Shown here piece after piece: positions 17,769 through 26,826 of a stretch of 64,000 nt of DNA. The stretch covers positions 62,001 to 126,000 of the forward strand of contig UCCA01000023.1 of assembly GCA_900470805.1 (NCBI GenBank), in the 5' to 3' direction. The position numbers and the translations under genes were made by a program. The DNA comes from Hyphomicrobiales bacterium. Lineage in GTDB: Bacteria; Pseudomonadota; Alphaproteobacteria; Rhizobiales; Rhizobiaceae. The notes beneath the pieces were generated by a model. The model made no database searches and had not been told where the DNA came from. It saw only the letters and a list, made by a program, of their open reading frames with translations. The stretch's first letter is position 1; each line of letters starts with the position of its first letter.

Positions 17769-19772
17769 ATGTTTTCCAATCCTGACCTTCTGAAGTTGAT
17801 CTTCGGCCGGTTGACGATCGAGGCCATCCCCTATCACGAGCCGATTCTCGTCGCGACATTTGCCGCGGTCGTTATCGGCGGGATCGCCGTTCTCGGTCTC
17901 ATCACCTACTTCAAACTCTGGACCTATCTCTGGACAGAGTGGTTCACCAGCGTCGACCACAAGAAGATCGGCATCATGTATGTCATTCTTGCCCTGGTCA
18001 TGCTTCTGCGCGGCTTTGCCGACGCGCTGATGATGCGTACCCAACAGGCGATGGCCTTCAACGGCAATCCCGGCATCTTCCCGCCGCACCACTACGACCA
18101 GGTCTTCACGGCCCACGGCGTCATCATGATCTTCTTCATGGCCATGCCGTTCGTGACCGGCCTGATGAACCTCGTGGTTCCCTTGCAGATCGGCGCACGA
18201 GACGTATCGTTCCCCTTCCTGAACAACTTCTCGTTCTGGATGACGACCGCGGGTGCGATCCTGATCATGATGTCGCTGTTCGTGGGTGAATTCGCTCGCA
18301 CGGGCTGGCTGGCCTATCCGCCGCTCTCTGGCGTCGAGTATAGCCCCGGTGTCGGCGTCGACTATTACATCTGGGGCCTTCAGGTCGCCGGTATCGGAAC
18401 GACGCTGTCGGGCATCAACCTGATCGCGACGATCGTGAAGATGCGCGCACCTGGCATGACCATGATGAAGATGCCTGTCTTCACCTGGACCTCCCTCTGC
18501 ACCAACGTACTGATCGTCGCCAGCTTCCCGATCCTGACGGCAACGCTCGCGCTGCTGTCGCTGGACCGCTACGCAGGAACGAACTTCTTCACCAACGACC
18601 TTGGTGGAAATCCGATGATGTATGTGAACCTCATCTGGATCTGGGGTCACCCGGAAGTCTACATTCTCGTTCTGCCTGCATTCGGCATCTTCTCCGAAGT
18701 GGTCGCAACGTTCTCCGGCAAGCGCCTGTTTGGTTATGCCTCGATGGTTTACGCCACCGTCGTCATCACCATCCTGTCTTACCTCGTCTGGCTGCACCAC
18801 TTCTTCACCATGGGTTCGGGCGCCAGCGTCAACTCGTTTTTCGGCATCACCACGATGATCATCTCCATCCCGACAGGGGCGAAGATATTCAACTGGCTGT
18901 TCACGATGTATCGCGGCCGTATCCGCTACGAAGTTCCGATGCTCTGGACCCTTGGCTTCATGGTGACTTTCGTCATCGGTGGCATGACCGGCGTGATGCT
19001 CGCTATTCCGCCAGCCGACTTCGTGCTCCACAACTCGCTGTTCCTGATCGCCCACTTCCACAACGTCATCATCGGCGGCGTGGTGTTCGGCCTGATGGCT
19101 GGCGTGACCTACTGGTTTCCGAAGGCCTTTGGCTACAAGCTGGATCCATTCTGGGGCAAGATGTCCTTCTGGTTCTGGCTGATCGGCTTCTACCTCGCCT
19201 TCATGCCGCTCTACGTTCTCGGCCTGATGGGCGTGACCCGCCGCATGTCGCAGTTCGAAGATCCATCCCTGCAGATCTGGTTCATCATCGCTGCCTTCGG
19301 TGCGTTCCTGATCGCACTCGGCATCGGCTCGTTCCTGATCCAGCTTGTCGTCAGCTACCTCAAGCGCGAAGAGCTGTGGGACCACACGGGCGATCCGTGG
19401 AATGCCCGTACGCTCGAGTGGTCGACCTCGTCGCCACCGCCGGCCTACAACTTCGCCATGACGCCGATCGTGTACGACCATGACTCCTGGTACGACATGA
19501 AGGGCCGCGGCCACGTTCGTCCGGTGGAAGGTTTCAAGCCGATCCACATGCCGAAGAATACCGGCACCGGTGTCATCCTCGGTCTCCTGAGCGTGATCTT
19601 CGGCTTTGCGATGATCTGGTACATCTGGTGGCTCGTGGTGGTCTCCGCGGTTGCCATGCTCGTTGTCACGATCGGCCATACGTTCAACTACAAGCGTGAC
19701 TTCTACATCCCTGTGGAAGAAGTCGTGGAAACTGAAGACAAGCGCACCAAGCTGCTTGCCGGGCAGGTGTAA
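17769..19772 (+). CDS. cyoB: Cytochrome bo3-type ubiquinol oxidase subunit I
   Basis: Catalytic heme-copper subunit of 667 residues, full length for CyoB. The sequence shows the extra N-terminal helix, VDHKKIGIMYVILALVMLLRGFADALMMR, the active-site region WGHPEVYILVLPAFGIFSEVV (CuB His and cross-linked Tyr), the HH pair in LVWLHHFFTMG, and the heme-ligand region IAHFHNVIIGGVVFG. It reduces oxygen with electrons from ubiquinol in the inner membrane. It lies 49 bases after cyoA and four before cyoC. Confidence 0.97.
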   Translation: MFSNPDLLKLIFGRLTIEAIPYHEPILVATFAAVVIGGIAVLGLITYFKLWTYLWTEWFTSVDHKKIGIMYVILALVMLLRGFADALMMRTQQAMAFNGNPGIFPPHHYDQVFTAHGVIMIFFMAMPFVTGLMNLVVPLQIGARDVSFPFLNNFSFWMTTAGAILIMMSLFVGEFARTGWLAYPPLSGVEYSPGVGVDYYIWGLQVAGIGTTLSGINLIATIVKMRAPGMTMMKMPVFTWTSLCTNVLIVASFPILTATLALLSLDRYAGTNFFTNDLGGNPMMYVNLIWIWGHPEVYILVLPAFGIFSEVVATFSGKRLFGYASMVYATVVITILSYLVWLHHFFTMGSGASVNSFFGITTMIISIPTGAKIFNWLFTMYRGRIRYEVPMLWTLGFMVTFVIGGMTGVMLAIPPADFVLHNSLFLIAHFHNVIIGGVVFGLMAGVTYWFPKAFGYKLDPFWGKMSFWFWLIGFYLAFMPLYVLGLMGVTRRMSQFEDPSLQIWFIIAAFGAFLIALGIGSFLIQLVVSYLKREELWDHTGDPWNARTLEWSTSSPPPAYNFAMTPIVYDHDSWYDMKGRGHVRPVEGFKPIHMPKNTGTGVILGLLSVIFGFAMIWYIWWLVVVSAVAMLVVTIGHTFNYKRDFYIPVEEVVETEDKRTKLLAGQV

Positions 19773-19776
19773 GACC

Positions 19777-20397
19777 ATGAGCAAGACTGCAATCGACACG
19801 GCCGAAAAGCCTGAATTTTATCTGACGGAAGAGCATCACCCGGAAAGCAGCACGATGCTGGGTTTCTGGCTATACCTGATGAGCGACTGCCTGATCTTCG
19901 CGATCCTGTTCGCCACCTACGCCGTTCTCGGCCGCAACTATGCGGCCGGCCCATCGCCGGCAGATCTGTTCGATCTGCCGCTGGTGGCGATCAACACCTC
20001 CATGCTGCTGCTCTCGTCCATCACCTATGGCTTTGCGATGCTGCAGATGGAGCGGGCGAAGAAAGCCGAAACGCTGTTCTGGCTTGGGATCACCGGCCTG
20101 TTCGGCGCCGTCTTCATTGCGCTCGAACTCTATGAGTTCGTGCATCTGATCCATGAAGGCGCCGGTCCGAGCCGCAGCGCGTTCCTGTCGGCGTTCTTCA
20201 CGCTCGTCGGCACCCACGGTCTGCACGTCACCTTCGGCATCATCTGGCTTGTCACGCTGATGACGCAGGTCTCGATGCACGGCCTCATTCCGGAAAACAA
20301 GCGCCGCCTGATGTGCCTGTCCATGTTCTGGCACTTCCTCGACGTCGTCTGGATCGGCGTCTTCTCCATCGTCTATCTTATGGGAGTACTCGGATGA
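19777..20397 (+). CDS. cyoC: Cytochrome bo3-type ubiquinol oxidase subunit III
   Basis: Inner-membrane subunit III of 206 residues with five helices. The family segments TMLGFWLYLMSDCLIFAILFATYAVL and GTHGLHVTFGIIWLVTLMTQ are clear. The ATG at 19777 follows the cyoB stop after four bases; an upstream in-frame codon at 19651 would extend inside cyoB and is rejected. The end overlaps cyoD by four bases (ATGA). Confidence 0.95.
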   Translation: MSKTAIDTAEKPEFYLTEEHHPESSTMLGFWLYLMSDCLIFAILFATYAVLGRNYAAGPSPADLFDLPLVAINTSMLLLSSITYGFAMLQMERAKKAETLFWLGITGLFGAVFIALELYEFVHLIHEGAGPSRSAFLSAFFTLVGTHGLHVTFGIIWLVTLMTQVSMHGLIPENKRRLMCLSMFWHFLDVVWIGVFSIVYLMGVLG

Positions 20398-20795
20398 GTT
20401 CGCACGCACCCGCACATGAGGATGCTCACGAAGCTCATCATGGTCACAGCCACGGCCATGAGGCAGCTCACGGCTCCTTCAAGAGCTACATGATCGGCTT
20501 TGTCCTGTCGGTCATCCTGACAGCCATTCCATTCTGGCTTGTCATGGGCGACGTCTTCGACAGCAAAGCCGTCACCGCCGCCTGGATCATGGGTCTGGGC
20601 GCAGTGCAGATCGTGGTTCACATGATCTTCTTCCTGCACATGAACCCGCGCTCCGAAGGAGGCTGGACGATGATGGCGCTGATCTTCACGATCCTTCTCG
20701 TAGTGATAGCCCTGTCAGGTTCGCTCTGGGTCATGCATCATCTGAATACCAACATGATGCCGATGAACCCGGAAATGATGAAAAACATGCCTTAA
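20394..20795 (+). CDS. cyoD: Cytochrome bo3-type ubiquinol oxidase subunit IV
   Basis: Small membrane subunit of 133 residues with three helices (KSYMIGFVLSVILTAIPFW, AWIMGLGAVQIVVHMIFFLHM, MALIFTILLVVIALSGSLW). Its N-terminus is strikingly His-rich (HEDAHEAHHGHSHGHEAAHG), which could bind metal. Start coupled to the cyoC stop (ATGA). A perfect hairpin follows the stop. Confidence 0.94.
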   Translation: MSSHAPAHEDAHEAHHGHSHGHEAAHGSFKSYMIGFVLSVILTAIPFWLVMGDVFDSKAVTAAWIMGLGAVQIVVHMIFFLHMNPRSEGGWTMMALIFTILLVVIALSGSLWVMHHLNTNMMPMNPEMMKNMP

Positions 20796-20807
20796 CCGGC
20801 ACAACGG

Positions 20808-20841
20808 ACGGGCGGCGGAAACGCCGCCCGTTATGGTTTTG
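20808..20841 (+). terminator. Hairpin after cyoD
   Basis: Perfect 10-bp stem ACGGGCGGCG (20808-20817) with CGCCGCCCGT (20822-20831), GAAA loop, then TATGGTTTTGT. It lies between cyoD and the SURF1 gene, so it probably attenuates rather than blocks expression of the latter, which starts only five bases later. Confidence 0.75.
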
Positions 20842-20845
20842 TACT

Positions 20846-21601
20846 TTGAGCACGCCCATTTCTGACAAAGCACCACGCCGACGCTCCACAACCGCGCTGG
20901 TCATTTTCTGTGGTTTTATCGTTGTGATGATCGGCCTCGTGCTGTCACTCGGCATCTGGCAGGTCGAACGCCTTTCATGGAAGCGCGACCTGATCGCCCG
21001 CGTCGATCAGCGCGTTCACGCCGAGCCCGTTTCCGCGCCGGCTCGCGCCCAATGGGGCAGCATCAACCGCGCCGATGACGAGTATCTTCGCGTCACGGCC
21101 GAGGGGACGCTGCAAAACGACAAGGAAAGCTTCGTTTACGCGTCCACCGAGATTGGCCCCGGCTACTGGGTACTGACGCCGCTGAAGCTGGCGGACGGCA
21201 CGTCGGTGATGATCAATCGCGGGCTTGTTGCATCCGAGAAACGCGACCCGAAGACCCGCTCCGAAGCACAGACCTCCGGCCCGGTGAAAATTACCGGTCT
21301 GCTGCGACTTAACGAGCCGGGCGGGACGTTCATCCGCTCCAATGTCCCGGAAGAAGACCGCTGGTATTCGCGCGATGTCATGGCGATGGCAAGCAAGCAC
21401 GGCGTTTTGGATATCGCGCCGTACTTCATCGACGCGGATGCGACGCCGAACGCCGGTGGCTGGCCGAAGGGTGGCCTGACGCAGGTAAAGTTTCCCAACA
21501 GCCACCTTTCCTACGCGATCACCTGGTTCGTTCTCGCGGCCATGATGATCGGTCTACTGGTCTATGTCCTGCGCAGCGAACTTCGCAGGCGTCACGACTG
21601 A
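20846..21601 (+). CDS. SURF1 family cytochrome oxidase biogenesis protein
   Basis: Membrane protein of 251 residues with the SURF1 layout: N-terminal helix (TALVIFCGFIVVMIGLVLSLGIWQVERL), a periplasmic domain beginning FVYASTEIGPGYWVLTPLKLADGTSVMINRGLV, and a C-terminal helix preceded by SHLSYAITWFVLAAMMIG. SURF1 proteins assist heme insertion or assembly of heme-copper oxidases. Here the gene follows cyoABCD, as in many alphaproteobacteria. The start is TTG at 20846; no in-frame ATG precedes the first helix, and the upstream terminator almost abuts it. Confidence 0.9.
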   Translation: MSTPISDKAPRRRSTTALVIFCGFIVVMIGLVLSLGIWQVERLSWKRDLIARVDQRVHAEPVSAPARAQWGSINRADDEYLRVTAEGTLQNDKESFVYASTEIGPGYWVLTPLKLADGTSVMINRGLVASEKRDPKTRSEAQTSGPVKITGLLRLNEPGGTFIRSNVPEEDRWYSRDVMAMASKHGVLDIAPYFIDADATPNAGGWPKGGLTQVKFPNSHLSYAITWFVLAAMMIGLLVYVLRSELRRRHD

Positions 21602-21868
21602 TCCCGCGACATTCGTCGGAATGCAGCCACCATCTCGGGCTCCGCTGCTCATCGTATAACGGCGGGCGAAGGGCGGAAGCGCTTGAGCGTCGGCAGTTTT
21701 GCGCGACGCTGCTGCTTTGCTTAATCGTCGTTTGAAACAGGGGAGCGTGTTTTCGACAGACAAACGGTTGCGAGTGCCGCCTGCCGAACGAAACCCACCC
21801 AATCCGACCTTGACAGCGATGACCGTGAACCTAAACGCGGGGTATCTTTTTCTTATTGGGAGGCCAGT

Positions 21869-22831
21869 GTGAAAGCACTTGCATCATTTTCCGCGTTCGC
21901 TGGCCGAACATTTGCTATCTGGGTCATCCTGTTTGCCGTCCTGGGATTCTTTCTGCCAGACGTTTTCAAGCATGTCGTACCCTACATCGTCACCTTGCTT
22001 GGGATCATCATGTTCGGCATGGGACTGACGATCTCGATGGATGATTTCCGTGAACTCGGTCGCCGCCCGCATGAAGTGGCGGTTGGCGTTGTCGCGCATT
22101 TCGTCATCATGCCGGCGCTGGCCGTTCTATTGACCCGCATTATCCCGATGCCGCCCGAGGTCGCCGCCGGCGTCATCCTCGTCGGCTGCTGCCCCGGCGG
22201 CACATCCAGCAATGTCATGACGTATCTCGCCAAGGGCGATGTCGCGCTGAGCGTCGCCTGCACCAGCGTCACGACGCTCGCAGCCCCGATCGTCACACCG
22301 TTTCTTGTCTGGATGTTTGCCAGCCAGTACCTTCCGGTCAATGCCTTCGCGATGTTCATGAGCATTCTGCAGGTCATCATCCTGCCGCTCGCTCTCGGCT
22401 TTGTCGCTCAGAAACTGCTGCCGCGCCTGGTTCAGGCAACAATCCCTGTCCTGCCGCTGGTCAGCGTTGTCGGTATCGTACTCATCGTGGCCGCCGTTGT
22501 CGGCGCCAGCAAGGGCGCGATCGCCCAGTCCGGCCTCCTGATCTTTGCCGTCGTCGTGTTGCACAATGGTCTCGGCTACCTCCTGGGCTTTTTCGCCGCC
22601 AAGGCCCTGGGCCTCAATCTCTACAAGCGAAAAGCTTTGGCGATCGAAGTGGGCATGCAGAACAGCGGATTGGGCGCGGCTCTCGCGACGGCCTATTTCT
22701 CCCCGCTGGCGGCCGTACCAAGCGCCATCTTCAGCGTCTGGCACAACATCTCGGGCGCGCTGATCGCCAACTATTTCTCCAGCCGTACAGATGACGAGGC
22801 GGCGGACGAAAAGAAGATTCCGGCATCCTGA
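21869..22831 (+). CDS. Bile acid:sodium symporter (BASS/SBF) family transporter
   Basis: Inner-membrane transporter of 320 residues with about ten helices. Family motifs are present: MFGMGLTISMDDFRELGRRP near the start, VGCCPGGTSSNVMTYLAKGDVALSVACTSVTTLAAPIVTP (first crossover), and AIEVGMQNSGLGAALATAYFSPLAAVPSAIFSVWHNISG (second crossover). Bacterial members move bile acids, pantothenate-type or ketopantoate-type anions with sodium; the substrate is not assignable. GTG start at 21869 with GGGAGG six bases upstream. Monocistronic, closed by a terminator. Confidence 0.92.
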   Translation: MKALASFSAFAGRTFAIWVILFAVLGFFLPDVFKHVVPYIVTLLGIIMFGMGLTISMDDFRELGRRPHEVAVGVVAHFVIMPALAVLLTRIIPMPPEVAAGVILVGCCPGGTSSNVMTYLAKGDVALSVACTSVTTLAAPIVTPFLVWMFASQYLPVNAFAMFMSILQVIILPLALGFVAQKLLPRLVQATIPVLPLVSVVGIVLIVAAVVGASKGAIAQSGLLIFAVVVLHNGLGYLLGFFAAKALGLNLYKRKALAIEVGMQNSGLGAALATAYFSPLAAVPSAIFSVWHNISGALIANYFSSRTDDEAADEKKIPAS

Positions 22832-22865
22832 GACACGCGAAGACCACGCGCATGCAAGCACCCAG

Positions 22866-22890
22866 TGGCCCGCCGAAAGCGGGCCATTTT
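22866..22890 (+). terminator. Rho-independent terminator after the BASS transporter
   Basis: Stem TGGCCCGC (22866-22873) with GCGGGCCA (22879-22886), loop CGAAA, then TTTT and CATTTC. It lies 34 bases after the stop. Confidence 0.85.
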
Positions 22891-23060
22891 CATTTCAGCG
22901 CACCATGCAGGCAAGCCTCACCATAAAATAACCAACCGGTGAATTGTTTACTTGAATGCATCGCTCGAATCGTCAAAGCTAAGCGCACTAACCAATTCCG
23001 TCACGGATTTTCACGCCCCTTCGGCCTGCGCCGATCAAACCTCAATTCTGGAATGAAACA

Positions 23061-24914
23061 GTGAGCAGCGATGCTTTGACTCGTGTCACGAAGCCTTCCG
23101 CATCGATGGCGAAGGCAAAGGCAGCAGGATGGGGCAAAGGCCTCTCCACTTTGGTCCGCATTACCGTCATGGCCTTCCGCCATCCCTGGCAGTCCGGCCT
23201 TGCCATTGGCGCAACCCTAATTGCTTCGGCTTTTCAGCTGATGATCCCCCGCCTTCTCGGAAGCGCCGTCGATCATACGCAGGCGGTGGTCGAGGGTGGG
23301 ACCGCCGGCCTCGCGGCTCAGGATGCCCTGCTGACCACGGCATTGCTGCTGCTTGGCGCGAGCGTTCTGCGTGGTGTCTTCACCATGGTGCAGAACTATT
23401 ACAGCGAGAGCGTCGGCCACCACATGGGCTATGAGCTTCGCATTGCCTGTTACGAGAAAATCCAGCGCCTCTCCTTCAGCTTCCACGACAGGGTGCATTC
23501 CGGCGACCTCATTACCATTGGCATGCTCGATCTCGAAGGTGTGCGCATGTATTTCTCGACGGCACTGGTGCGCACCGTCCTGCTCACTTTGCTGATCGGC
23601 ATAGGCGCCTACATGCTTCTGTCCACCGACGTGGTGCTCGGCCTCCTGGCGCTGAGCTTCGTGCCTTTCGTGGGCTGGCGGTCGTCGGTGACGCAGCTTC
23701 GCCTGCGTGCCACCTGGCTCGTGCTGCAGGAGCGGCTGTCGGTGCTGACGCGGATCATGGAAGAGAATCTCGGCGGCATTCGCGTGGTCCGTGCCTTTGC
23801 CGCACAGGCCTACGAGATGATGAAATTCGAAAAGGCTTCGCAGAGCGCGCTGGAGCTTGCGCATCAGCGCGTCGGCATCCGCGTGGTCAACACCAGCGCC
23901 ATGACGTTCTCGTTCTTCGCCGCCATGGGCCTCGTGCTCTGGGTCGGCGGCGGAAAGGTCATGTCGGGTGAAATCACCGTCGGCACGCTGGCTTCGTTTC
24001 TCACCTTCATGACCATCCTGCAGATGCCGGTGCGCCAGCTCGGCCTGATGGTGAACGCCTTTGCCCGCGCCTCGACCTGCGGCACACGTCTGTTTGAACT
24101 TCTCGATCTTGAGATTGCCGTACGCGACGCGCCGGATGCCAGCGAGCTCAAGGTGACGGACGGAACCTTGCGGTTCGACAATGTAAGCTTCAGCTATCCG
24201 AGCACGCCATCGCAACCCGCGCTACGCGGTATCTCCTTCGAGGCAAGACGCGGGGAAACGATCGGTATCGTCGGCCCTCCGGGAAGCGGGAAGTCGACGC
24301 TCGCCCACCTCATTCCGCGCTTTTACGACGTGAGTGGCGGCCGCATCACCATCGACGGCCAGGACGTGCGCAAGGCGACGCTCCAATCGCTGCGGCGCGC
24401 CGTTTCGATCGTTCAGCAGGATTCGTTTCTATTCACGACATCGATCGAGAACAACATCGCCTATGGCGACCCCTGGGCAAAGGACGGCCGGATTGCCGGG
24501 GCCAGCGAAAGCGCCCAGCTTCATAACTATGTGCTCGGCCTGCCGACCGGGTATGACACCATCGTCGGCGAGCGCGGCGTCTCGCTCTCGGGCGGCCAAC
24601 GACAGCGCCTGTCGATCGCGCGCGCACTGATGTTGAAACCAGCTGTCATGGTGTTCGACGACTCGACGGCGGCGATCGACGCGGCGACGGAGCAGCGCAT
24701 TCGTTCCGCGATGCGCAAATATGCCGCCGACCGCGTGACCATCATCGTCGCGCACCGGCTGAGCTCGCTGATGCATGCGGACATGATCCTGTTCGTCGAA
24801 GACAGCGCGATCGTCGAACGTGGCACGCACGAGCAACTCCTTGCCGCGGGAGGGCGGTATCGGGCCTTGTACGACCTGCAGGTGCGACCGGGTGACGACG
24901 TGTTGAGTGCATAG
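23061..24914 (+). CDS. ABC exporter half-transporter, degenerate-site subunit
   Basis: Membrane-fused half transporter of 617 residues: six-helix domain (about 35-340) and ATPase domain (about 365-610). Walker A is GPPGSGKST and the signature is LSGGQ, but Walker B ends VFDD (D533, D534), with Asp where the catalytic Glu should be. This is the usual state of the non-catalytic half of heterodimeric exporters such as BmrC, LmrC and TmrA types. The partner gene starts 11 bases downstream. Likely substrate classes are drugs, lipids or peptides; none can be chosen. GTG start at 23061, with ATG at 23106 as alternative. Confidence 0.9.
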   Translation: MSSDALTRVTKPSASMAKAKAAGWGKGLSTLVRITVMAFRHPWQSGLAIGATLIASAFQLMIPRLLGSAVDHTQAVVEGGTAGLAAQDALLTTALLLLGASVLRGVFTMVQNYYSESVGHHMGYELRIACYEKIQRLSFSFHDRVHSGDLITIGMLDLEGVRMYFSTALVRTVLLTLLIGIGAYMLLSTDVVLGLLALSFVPFVGWRSSVTQLRLRATWLVLQERLSVLTRIMEENLGGIRVVRAFAAQAYEMMKFEKASQSALELAHQRVGIRVVNTSAMTFSFFAAMGLVLWVGGGKVMSGEITVGTLASFLTFMTILQMPVRQLGLMVNAFARASTCGTRLFELLDLEIAVRDAPDASELKVTDGTLRFDNVSFSYPSTPSQPALRGISFEARRGETIGIVGPPGSGKSTLAHLIPRFYDVSGGRITIDGQDVRKATLQSLRRAVSIVQQDSFLFTTSIENNIAYGDPWAKDGRIAGASESAQLHNYVLGLPTGYDTIVGERGVSLSGGQRQRLSIARALMLKPAVMVFDDSTAAIDAATEQRIRSAMRKYAADRVTIIVAHRLSSLMHADMILFVEDSAIVERGTHEQLLAAGGRYRALYDLQVRPGDDVLSA

Positions 24915-24924
24915 GGAGGAAGAC

Positions 24925-26826
24925 ATGGCCGAGGAACTGGAGACCGAACGATCGGATGTTCGCGAGGACGGGCGGCGCCCGCCGCGTGCCGTAGTCGGAT
25001 CGCAACGGGTCGAAGAGGAGATGTTCGGCAAGGCTTTCGACGGCAATGTGGTCAAGCGCATCTGGGCCTTCGTGCGACCCTATCGCCGTGAAGTCGTCCT
25101 GTCCGTCTGCGCCGTGCTGACCTTCACCCTGATGCAACTGCTGATCCCGCTGATCATTCGCTACGCCATCGATCACGGCATGCAGCGCGAGGGCAGCCAT
25201 GCGGCGCTAACTTGGTCCATCGTGCTTTTCCTGGTGGTCATCCTGATCAACTATGCCGCCAGCTACGCCCAGGAAACCCTGGTCGGGGGCGTCGCTGAGA
25301 ACGTGCTTTTTGATATGCGGCGGCAGATGTTTTCGCACCTGCAGCGCGTGTCGCTGTCCTTTATGGACAAGACCGAAGTCGGTCGGTTGATGTCGCGCTT
25401 GCAGGGCGACGTCAATTCGATGCAGGAATTTCTGGAAACCTCGGTTCTTTCGGTCGGCGACATCACGCTGCTGATCGGCATCGTCGGCGTGATGCTGTAT
25501 CTTGACCCGAAGCTTGGACTGCTGACGCTGTCGGTATTGCCTATCCTGTTCGTCGTCCGCCTGTTCTGGCTACCTCTCGCACGCAAGTCCTTCATGGCCG
25601 CTCACGAGACCAATTCAATCGCCAACGGCGCTCTCGCCGAAGCGATCCACGGTGTCCGCGCGGTTCAGAGCATGGACCGGCAGGGTGTCAATTTCACGCT
25701 CTACGACGACAAGGCCAAGGCAAACCTTTTGACCCATCTGACGGCGGCGCGCTACGCGCAAGTGATGGTGCCGATCGTCGATTCCCTGACTGGCGTCGCC
25801 ATGGCGCTAGTGGTCGTGGTCGGCGGCGCGCGCGTTCTGAACCAGGCGCTTGATGTCGGCGTCCTCGTCGCCTTCCTGTTCTACATCCAGCGCTTCTTCG
25901 ACCCGATCCGCTCTCTGACCCTGCAGTATTCGGTGATGCAGCGCGCCATGGCATCCGGCCAGCGCTTGACCGAAGTGCTCGACGTGCCTGTTGATATACA
26001 AGATGCGCCGGATGCTATCGCCTTGTCCAAGGACATGGACGGTTCGGTCGAATTCCGCAACGTCGTGTTCGGCTACAGTCCGCAGCATCCCGTGCTCAAG
26101 CAGGTGAGCTTCAAGGTGAAGCCAGGCGAAACCGTTGCGCTCGTCGGCCCGACCGGATCGGGCAAGTCGAGTTGCATGTCGCTGATCCACCGCTTCTACG
26201 ATGTGCAGCAGGGTCAAGTTCTGGTCGGCGGCCACGATGTCCGCGCGTTGACACAGGATTCGCTCGGCGAGCAGATCGCCATGGTTTTGCAGGAACCTTT
26301 CCTGTTTACCGGGACCGTGTTCGAGAACATCCGCTATCACAAGCTGGAAGCGACGCGCGAAAAGGTGATAGAGGCGGCGAAGGCGGTCGGTGCGCATGAC
26401 TTCATCATGCGACTGCCTGAGGGTTACGACAGCATGCTGGGGGAGCGTGGCGGCAATCTCTCGCTCGGGCAGCGGCAGCTGCTATCGTTCGCCAGAGCGT
26501 TGGTCGCTGATGCGAAAATCCTCGTGCTCGACGAAGCGACGGCCAACATCGACAGCTACACGGAGATGCTGATTCAAAAGGCTCTTGTGACGCTGCTGGA
26601 GGGACGCACCGGGTTGGTCATCGCACACCGGTTGGCGACCATTCGCGAAGCGGACCGCATCATCGTTCTGCAGAACGGCGAACTGGTCGAAAGCGGAAGC
26701 CATCAGCAGTTGATGGCGAACCGCAAGCTCTACGCCCGCCTTTACGACCTGAACTACGCTTCATTCGACGATATTCCGGACACAGCCTTTGTCGGGAGCG
26801 ACGACAAAGGCCCCACCCTCACATAG
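24925..26826 (+). CDS. ABC exporter half-transporter, catalytic-site subunit
   Basis: Membrane-fused half transporter of 633 residues, partner of the preceding gene. Six-helix domain from about residue 35; ATPase domain with Walker A GPTGSGKSS (408-416), altered signature LSLGQ (512-516), canonical Walker B VLDEATANID (D536, E537) and H-loop IAHRLATI. In the heterodimer the catalytic site would use this Walker A/B with the partner's LSGGQ, while the degenerate site would join the partner's Asp-containing Walker B with this LSLGQ. The ATG at 24925 has AGGGAGGA immediately upstream. The next 374 bases hold no gene. Confidence 0.92.
   Translation: MAEELETERSDVREDGRRPPRAVVGSQRVEEEMFGKAFDGNVVKRIWAFVRPYRREVVLSVCAVLTFTLMQLLIPLIIRYAIDHGMQREGSHAALTWSIVLFLVVILINYAASYAQETLVGGVAENVLFDMRRQMFSHLQRVSLSFMDKTEVGRLMSRLQGDVNSMQEFLETSVLSVGDITLLIGIVGVMLYLDPKLGLLTLSVLPILFVVRLFWLPLARKSFMAAHETNSIANGALAEAIHGVRAVQSMDRQGVNFTLYDDKAKANLLTHLTAARYAQVMVPIVDSLTGVAMALVVVVGGARVLNQALDVGVLVAFLFYIQRFFDPIRSLTLQYSVMQRAMASGQRLTEVLDVPVDIQDAPDAIALSKDMDGSVEFRNVVFGYSPQHPVLKQVSFKVKPGETVALVGPTGSGKSSCMSLIHRFYDVQQGQVLVGGHDVRALTQDSLGEQIAMVLQEPFLFTGTVFENIRYHKLEATREKVIEAAKAVGAHDFIMRLPEGYDSMLGERGGNLSLGQRQLLSFARALVADAKILVLDEATANIDSYTEMLIQKALVTLLEGRTGLVIAHRLATIREADRIIVLQNGELVESGSHQQLMANRKLYARLYDLNYASFDDIPDTAFVGSDDKGPTLT

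Noticed and set aside
17721..19799. 692-codon open frame antisense to cyoB
   Set aside because: It mirrors the third-position GC bias of a certain gene; its translation is charged, His/Asp-rich and without domain features.
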